A stretch of DNA of 64,000 nt from Diplolepis rosae (lineage: Eukaryota > Arthropoda > Insecta > Hymenoptera > Diplolepididae). The translations under genes and the position numbers were made by a program. This document shows positions 57,513-64,000 of the stretch, in pieces. The DNA lies in the NCBI GenBank assembly GCA_030998225.1, contig JAPYXD010000680.1, forward strand, positions 3,162,001-3,226,000, in the 5' to 3' direction. The notes below the pieces were generated by a model. It was given only the letters and a program-made list of their open reading frames with translations, ran no database searches and was not told where the DNA came from. Positions within the stretch are counted from its first letter, which is position 1. Every line of letters starts with the position of its first letter.

Positions 57513-58446
57513 CCCAGGTGCGAATTTCGGTCGGCTGCCAGAGTTGGACCATCGGGCCACGGTTGGCCCTACTCTGGCGACCAAGGTTTAATGACCATAG
57601 TTGGGCCAACTGTGGTATCTTCGGTTTTACCAACTTTGGCAGCCAACATCGGCAACCAAAGATGTGCCCGACCGTGGGCTCAACTATGGCCAGGACTGTA
57701 ACCGACTGTTGGGCCAACCTTGGTGAATTACTTTAGATGACCGTGATATTTCGGTCGGCCCACCTCTGGGCCATGGTTAAACCAATCGTCGGCATATTAT
57801 TAACTAGACTCCGTTGCCATTGCATGATCAACTGTCGGTCCAACTATGGCCCAGACTCGAACCGACTGTTGGGCCAACCTTGGCGAATTGCTTTAGATGA
57901 CCGTGACAGTTCAGTCGGCCCACCTCTGGGCCACGGTTAAACCAATCGTCGGCATATTAATAACTAGATTTAGTTGCCATTTCACGACCAACTGTAGGAC
58001 AACTATGGCCCAAACTCGACCCGACTGTCGGGCCAACCTTGGCGAATTACCTTAGATGACCGTGATAGTTTGGTCGGCCCACCTCTGGGCCATGGTTTAA
58101 CCATTCGTCGGCATATTATCAACTAAATTATACCCGTGCGGAAATTGCCTTATTTAAAAAAAATCTTGACATTAAAATGTAAAAAGTTGTATACTATATA
58201 AATTATTACTAACGTACTGTAAGAATGTATACTTCTAAAGGATACAACTGTTTATTAGATAATGTTGTTGATAAAAAAGTTTTTTCCAAGTTTCATACAA
58301 AAATACTGTGTTTTATAGAAATTTAATTCGCCAATGGACGGATAGCGTTGTCATTTCACTAGTTGGACCGACCTCTAGCCAACAAGGTTGAACCAATTTT
58401 AACAAGGTTGGCTTAACCGTGGGCCGACGGTCAATTCGCACCTGGG
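57513..58446. mobile_element. CCCAGGTGCGAATT element with 160 bp units, both ends present
   Basis: It has perfect 14-bp inverted ends, CCCAGGTGCGAATT and AATTCGCACCTGGG, with TA on both sides (57511-57512 and 58447-58448). A head of about 150 bp is shared with 28349. Roughly 2.5 tandem 160 bp units follow (CTGTCGGTCCAACTATGG at 57832, its partner at 57992). Then comes an AT-rich 200 bp segment, then a right end rich in TTGG/CCAAC words. No transposase is encoded. The open frames are chance frames of the repeat. Confidence 0.85.
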
Positions 58447-58589
58447 TAGCGGGTCATAAAGTGCATTTTATTGCACTTTGCGGGACAGAAACATCCAGTT
58501 TTCGATCCCCTAGTAGAACAAAAAATCGTGTGCAACACGGAAAAACGTGTATTTCCAAAGTTGCATAATATATGCAATAATATATCAAC

Positions 58590-58760
58590 TCAAGTCAATT
58601 TTATAATATTGTGAATGTGAATTACATTTTCTTAAAGTAGCCAAATTTGTTTTTGATTTCAAATAAAAAAGGAAATTTAATTTATCAGCCTTAAGGAACA
58701 CATTCTCATCATTATACTCGTGCTTCGCGCTCAATTTTCTGTATATATTTTTGTAACTTT
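58590..58760 (-). repeat. GCGCGAAGCGCG dispersed repeat, inverted
   Basis: On the minus strand the order is GAGCGCGAAGCACGAG, GAGAATGTGTTCCTTAAGGC, then ATTCACATTCACAATATT, collinear with 60240-60380. Confidence 0.6.
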
Positions 58761-59149
58761 ATAATAGATTTCATGAATAAAATAATTTATTTTCTTCCAA
58801 AAATCTCAAAATGGAGAAACAATTGTAGACTTTAGAGGGTGACCGTTTTCATCGAAGAAAATAATTCCCAGTCATTAAAGAAATAGTTTTCAATGAATAA
58901 CAGTTAATGCAATGGGTTTTTAAAATTTTTAAATATTTTTTATTTAATATTCTAAAATAAAATTTCTCCTGGTATACCGAAATCACACATTTAAAACAAA
59001 TTAAAATTGATTTTTATTAAAAATTCAAAAAAATTCCTTGTCAACAAAAAAATTCCCGGTCATTTCCCGGATTGTCCAGGTCACAGAAAATGTCCGGTCA
59101 TTTCCCGGTTTTCCCGATCCAGCGGCCATCCTAACTTTATCTAAGCAAA

Positions 59150-60030
59150 CGACTTTGCATTTCAACGCTTATTTTGTATCTTAGAAATTTTGGTTAAAAA
59201 ATGAAATTTTTGATGTTTCATAGTCGTTTTCAAAATAAAAACATAAAATGTACATATAGTCAAAAAATGTCCTAATGATAATTTGTAGACCTCATTCAGG
59301 CAAATAATATTAAAGAATATAAATTATTCAAATAATTTAATAAATAATATTTACTGTTATCTAGTTGAAATTTATTATTATGACTTAACCTGCTTTTATA
59401 AAGGTAAATCTTTTATAATAAAAAATAATATTCCATCTCAACTTTTTGATCGTATCTTACATATTTTGTTTAAAAAATCGAATTTTCGAATTTTAATGGT
59501 ACTTTTTGAAAATGAAAATGAAAAATATACATATCATGAGAAACTGCCTCAGACAAAATTTGTAGACTTTATTGATACAAACAATTTTGCATTCTTACTT
59601 TCATTTTATATTTAACATATTATGGTTAAAAAATTGAAGTTTCGATTTTCAATAGCATTTTTTTCAAATTCTTGGAAACTTCACACTCATTGTCAATTGC
59701 TCATTTTCCCCACTAGTAAAACATGTAGCTATTTTTTAACCAAAAAATGCGAGATATGGAGAAAACTTCAGAATGCGAAATTTTCTGCTCGAATGAGTTC
59801 TACATCTTTGCATTCATACATTTTTTGATAAGATTCTTTTTGTTCCGATTAAAAAAAATACACTTTTGAAAATCAAAAATTCGATTTTTGTTAACAAAAT
59901 ATGCAAGATGTTTTCATCCACACATTTTTTGATAAGATGCATATTTTATCGTTTAATTTTTAAAAATACTATTCAAAATCAAAAATGCTATTTAACTTAA
60001 ATAATTGAGATATAGAAAAAGTCATGATGG
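59150..60030. repeat. diverged units of the 157-bp-array family
   Basis: Repeated phrases (AAAATCAAAAATTCGATTTT, AACAAAATATGCAAGATG, TTTTTTGATAAGATGCATAT) occur at irregular spacing. Divergence is much greater than in the array at 34.5 kb. Confidence 0.5.
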
Positions 60031-60239
60031 GAAATTGGTTCCGTACTTCCTTAATTCCTTATTGGTCCCTTTACATTGCACATTTTTGGAATTATATATA
60101 AAATAAATTAACAAAAATAAAGGCAAAAAAATTTGATGAAAGTTAATCATAAAAAAAATCATGAAATTACGAAAATATATATATTTCAAGGGAATCACTT
60201 ATACTGATTTTTTCCTTTAAATCACGAGTTCTAGTTCCT

Positions 60240-60380
60240 TGTTTTCGATTATGAATATCGAGCGCGAAGCGCGAGTATCGCGACAAGAATGTGTTCCTTA
60301 AAGTCGAAGTAATTTTGAGAAAATTTAATTCACATTTACAATATTATAAAATTAACTTAAGTTTTAGTGTGAAATTACAA
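60240..60380 (+). repeat. GCGCGAAGCGCG dispersed repeat, uninterrupted copy
   Basis: ATCGAGCGCGAAGCGCGAGT, GAATGTGTTCCTTAAAG and AATTCACATTTACAATATTA. The TA at 60337-60338 is the unoccupied counterpart of the MITE site at 22221-22222. Confidence 0.65.
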
Positions 60381-61726
60381 GAAATTTCTGTTTGGAAGTT
60401 TCTTAGTTATATAATTTCATTTTATAAAATAGTATTGATGCATCTAAAAATAAAATTAATCAATGCTGAAAAAGTCTTTTATTTAGGTCTTGTCTCTGGA
60501 AATGAAAGGCCTTTGTGAAAAATATCAAATCACACAATAAAAAATTGAAATATTATTATTAATTTCAATTTTAAGAATTTAAAATCCTTCTATGAAAAAA
60601 GATATTATTTTTCATGAATAAATTTTTAAAATATACTAATTACTAATTTCAGGACTTTTATTTTTGATTGAATTTTTTTAGAGATTTGAAGACATCAAAC
60701 TTTTGAAGATTAATTGCTCAATCTTTAGAATAATTAAAAAATGATTTTTCAAAAAAAAAAGTCACTTCAATGACTATATCTGTTATTAATTTCTCCATTT
60801 CCAAAAATTGCAAGACAAGTAGCGAAAAATCTTCTTTACGGAAAAATAATCTCTTATTTTTCAAAACCCGATATTTATATATTAAATTTTCTTTTTCTCA
60901 AGTTCTATTTTTCACAAGGCAACTACCTTAACACGTATCAAGAATGAAAGCAGATCTCAATTGAAATTCATTGCGAGGAAAACCTATGGGTTTCTTAGAC
61001 AATCGGCTAGTAATAAATTCACGCCAATGATTCGCAATTCCGATATATAGGAAATACGTAGTTCGCCCGTCTGACAAGTTAAACGATGGATTGGAGATTG
61101 GAAAAGTTGTTCAGGTAAGAATTTTTCTTCTGCATCTAACAGCAAGGTTACTTCCTCCGCTTCTATTACAGTTTTATTGACTTCCATAATATTGCATATG
61201 TAAGTTTTCATATTTTCTATGCAGTTTCGCGGAAACCAACGTTATCTTGCGGTACTTGAAAAAGTCACGAGTTTAATGTATCCGGGCATATACCAAATCT
61301 TTCATATTCTCTTTTACGACCGCTTTTATTGAGCTATAAAATCCTAATTTACTAATCAGAGGTCCTAGGTTTATCCTCAAAGGTTTTTAAATTCAGTCAG
61401 ACATGAAATATAGTGAAAAGACACTAAATTTATGGTTCACAACTCAATTTCTCTTTAATTAGAGTTATAAGGAAAATTAAATTATCTTGGAACAACTTGT
61501 CTGCAAGACAATAAAGATTAATTATTCGTTCTTTTTCCTTTTTACCAACATTTCTAATTGTTGTAATTAAATACATGCTTTATTGAATATGAAAAATGTA
61601 CCCAGTTCCAATGAAGAAAGGGCTCATTATTCTAGTCTATTTATTATTATTTAATGTTCAACATTCATCATTATAAAACTTCTACATTATCGACATATTA
61701 TATTATACATATTATTATATATTATA

Positions 61727-61910
61727 CAGAAAAAAGTTTCTTCGATTTAAAAAAAAATGTCTTTGAATTAAACAAATGTGTGCATTACTATACGGTCAAA
61801 GAAAAGTTTTTTTGATTTTAATAAATTTCTTTATTGATTTTTTTTTTCTTTGAATTTAAGAAATTTATTTAAAAGAATGATTTCTTAAATTTAAATAAAA
61901 CCTTTTTCTG
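61727..61910. mobile_element. 184 bp AT-rich MITE-like element
   Basis: The ends CAGAAAAAAGTTTCTTCG and, from the right, CAGAAAAAGGTTTTATTT are inverted. The interior folds through TTTGATTTTAATAAATT-type words. Only the left flank is TA. Confidence 0.5.
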
Positions 61911-62034
61911 GATGAATGCACTAAAGAAGATTTGTCCACAATGAAATTTTGAACTCAATATTTTTTTTCACATGGGTATGAGGTTTACACGAAAAAATAT
62001 GTCGGTAACGTAGGAATCTATAGGTGATATATGA

Positions 62035-62125
62035 CATTAAGGCCATGTATTACGTATTCAATTCCTACCTTACCGACACTTTTTTATTATCTTTCGCATT
62101 TTCACATTGATTGAGATATATTTTA
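62035..62125. repeat. half of a TTAAGGCCATG-family element
   Basis: ATTAAGGCCATGTATTACG, then TTCCTACCTTACCGACAC and TTTTATTATCTTTCGCATT. A short inverted piece (GTCGGTAACGTAGGAATC) lies just before it. Confidence 0.55.
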
Positions 62126-62306
62126 ACAATATTTTCTCTCACAATGAATAATTCTGGCTGATATAATAACAAGGATTAAACACCCTAATTAGTGTTCAGT
62201 AACTAAAATAAATATTTCCAGTTTTATTGACTACAATTTCCGAATTATTCAAAATATATATATTTCTGTTGGTATTTCGATCACCATTATTTAAAATTTT
62301 GGTCAC

Positions 62307-62720
62307 CCTGGCGAAAATATCGAATTGAAATTCATTCCGAGCAAATCAGATCTATCCCAACCCATTCCGGAATATGATTTCGAAACTTTCCTAGTTATTC
62401 TGAATGAATCCAAAAAACTTTTTGTATCTCAGTTGATGCAAAACGCTCAAAAACCAATTCAACATAATCCAAGGCATCTATCTGACAAAATCCAAACTAG
62501 TCCAAACCAAGTTTTCAATCCGAATTAATCCCAGCTCGAATTGATCCAAAGCGAGTTTTTAATCTTAATTAATCCGAAAGTATCCAAGGTCGGAATAATT
62601 CGGACTGATTCTGGATGAAAATTCGTTTAGATCAATCCAAGCTCGTATTGATTCGAATTGATTTTTGACCCTTTTTCATCAAATGAGATACAAAACGTTT
62701 TTTGAATTGGTTATTTGGCG
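62307..62720. repeat. CCCTGGCGAA-family element, right end missing
   Basis: It begins CCCTGGCGAAAATATCGAAT and follows the 7738 element through CATTCCGAGCAAATCAGATC and CATCAAATGAGATACAAAAC. It stops before the right inverted end. Confidence 0.65.
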
Positions 62721-62761
62721 GACTAATTCAAAATTCTAATAATATGTAAAATTGATAACTA

Positions 62762-63170
62762 CACGGAGAAAAATGGAGTGTCAAACTTAGAGTGTCAAAA
62801 TTTAGGTATGTCAGGTTTATATTGCAGATAGTACCACGTACTATCTATCATTTTTTCTTGATAGTCAGGGAGACCATAATTTTATAGTCTGTTTGAATAT
62901 CGACAGAATGTCAGGTTTACATTCTGAAATAGTTAACCTGTCAACAGTGTCAACACTTACACTCCGAGATAATCGAGCTAACGCTCCTGATATACTCAGG
63001 TTTACATTCCAGGATTCTCATACACTCTGGGAAAGTCAAGCTGAACATCTAGTTTTTACACTTCACAGATAGTACTTTACACCATCTAGAATGTTATCCC
63101 ATAGTTAAAACTCCAATATAATCAGTTTGACACTCCAGATGTTCAATTTGACACTTCATTTTTTTCCGTG
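62762..63170. mobile_element. 409 bp TA-flanked MITE
   Basis: The ends CACGGAGAAAAATGGAGTG and, from the right, CACGGAAAAAAATGAAGTG are inverted repeats with two mismatches. TA is duplicated (62760-62761 and 63171-63172). The interior is built of GTGTCAAA, CAGGTTTACATTC and GATAGTAC words in both orientations. Confidence 0.85.
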
Positions 63171-64000
63171 TAATAAAGAGAAAATCATTATTATCCAAAT
63201 TTTATTTTTAATTTGATATTTTAAACATTTTACCTGAAGTATAATAATGTTTACTTTCTTAGTTATTAATTTTACGTATTTTTAGAATTTTGAATTAGCC
63301 CGCCAAATAATATGTTTTGCTCCTAGGTTTCTTTCCTTTGCCTCTTTCTCACGCTTGCGCAGTAAGAAATGGAGCAAGTTTTTAAAATCACTGCTTTCAA
63401 CCTCCTCTATTCCTTAAAACAAAAATAAATACCGTTAATTTGAATTCAATAGTACAGTATTTATTCTCTTGTTTGAATAAATTCATAAAATTTTGATAAC
63501 TAAATTTTTTTACTGCAAAGGTAATTTTCTAAATCACAATCCCTTCCCTCGGAAGGGTCTTTATGGTCAAAAAACTCTTATATTCGAATTTGTTACCCAC
63601 CTGTCCCTCGACTATTAATTTAAGTAGCTCTTAAATAAAACGACCAATGAAAAACACTGTATCCTACTGCATTCTGCATATAGCAATCGCTTAATAGCTT
63701 TCGTTATGTTCGTGCCATGTTATTTACCCAAGTGCAATGTTGTGTGTTGCCTTGAGGAAGGTGCAACGACATCCCCATGTGCCGCTCACCATCTGGAACG
63801 ACTGGTTGCAAATGAAGAAGAAGTGAAAAAGTATCCTCTCCATTTATCTAAGTTCGTGCTTGACGATGTTTATTTCTGTCACTTAAGATTAAAAGTATTG
63901 ATACGTTAAGCGCAAGCCCAGTAGGCATAAAAATTGAGAACGTCTTAAGGGGACTAGGAAGCCAAAAAAATCGATTTTTTTATTGCATTTTTCAATAGCA

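Larger units (their letters stand above)
48965..64000 (-). other. tutl intron upstream of the Ig1a exon, partial
   Basis: This is intron sequence from the acceptor TTTAAATTCCAG at 48965 to the window edge; the upstream exon is not visible. Apart from the repeats listed separately, these stretches look like unassigned AT-rich intron: 49150-50900, 52060-52780, 53300-54230, 56380-57500, 60400-61720 and 63180-64000. Confidence 0.65.

Noticed and set aside
60984..61211. 75-codon minus-strand frame starting MKTYICNIMEVNKTVIEAEE
   Set aside because: Composition is protein-like, but I recognise no family, see no splice-site support, and a frame of this length is expected by chance in 64 kb.
63706..63909. 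67-codon open frame (MFVPCYLPKCNVVCCLEEG...) and, on the other strand, a short ATG frame that could resemble a signal peptide exon for tutl
   Set aside because: No recognisable domain on either strand. The possible minus-strand donor (GG|GTAAAT) leaves phase 2, while the Ig1a exon needs phase 1, so it cannot splice in frame.

Overview
The window is AT-rich, intron-dominated insect DNA. It is placed in insects by three exons of a turtle (tutl) type immunoglobulin-superfamily gene and by mariner, pogo/Tigger and non-LTR elements of insect type. The order cannot be fixed from the sequence; a hymenopteran would fit, but this is a weak guess. The only host gene I can support is tutl on the minus strand. 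Its exons lie at 48831-48964 and 7336-7567 (together Ig domain 1) and at 2377-2652 (Ig domain 2). They have matching splice phases and are separated by introns of 41,263 bp and 4,683 bp. The window begins inside the intron after the Ig2 exon and ends inside the intron before the Ig1a exon, so all 64 kb is probably internal to one transcription unit.

Region by region (plus-strand coordinates): 1-7.6 kb holds the two downstream tutl exons, a Tc1/mariner-type relic, a non-LTR tail, and a 1.6 kb fold-back element with a second element inserted at its hairpin centre. 7.7-12.3 kb holds another fold-back, a 5'-truncated R1-like retrotransposon with a poly-A tail, an 822 bp internally deleted mariner and a minus-strand mariner relic. 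12.3-24.6 kb holds dispersed repeats, several TA-flanked MITEs, a 1,287 bp mariner with both ends and TA flanks but four in-frame stops, and a 3 x 190 bp array. 25.4-32.7 kb is dominated by elements whose ends read CCCAAGTGCGAA or CCCAGGTGCGAA and whose interiors are rich in TTGGCCCAA-like motifs, some with 160 bp tandem arrays, plus a tRNA-like sequence. 34.5-36.95 kb is a 16-unit, 157 bp tandem array. 37.4-45 kb holds palindromic MITEs, a B-box hairpin, a pogo/Tigger deletion derivative and a nested element stack. 45.3-49.1 kb is a cluster of TTAAGGCCATG-ended palindromes that carry CACGTG motifs and surround the Ig1a exon. 49.2-64 kb holds further nested MITEs, fold-backs, another 160 bp array element and mostly unassigned intron.

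No CRISPR array, operon, rRNA or intact mobile-element gene was seen. The most informative content is the repeat biology. Nested copies can be compared with unoccupied paralogous sites inside the same window, which gives direct evidence of 2-bp target duplications. At least one element sits exactly on the central TA of a palindrome. Nearly all of the short open frames in the introns are chance frames in repeats.
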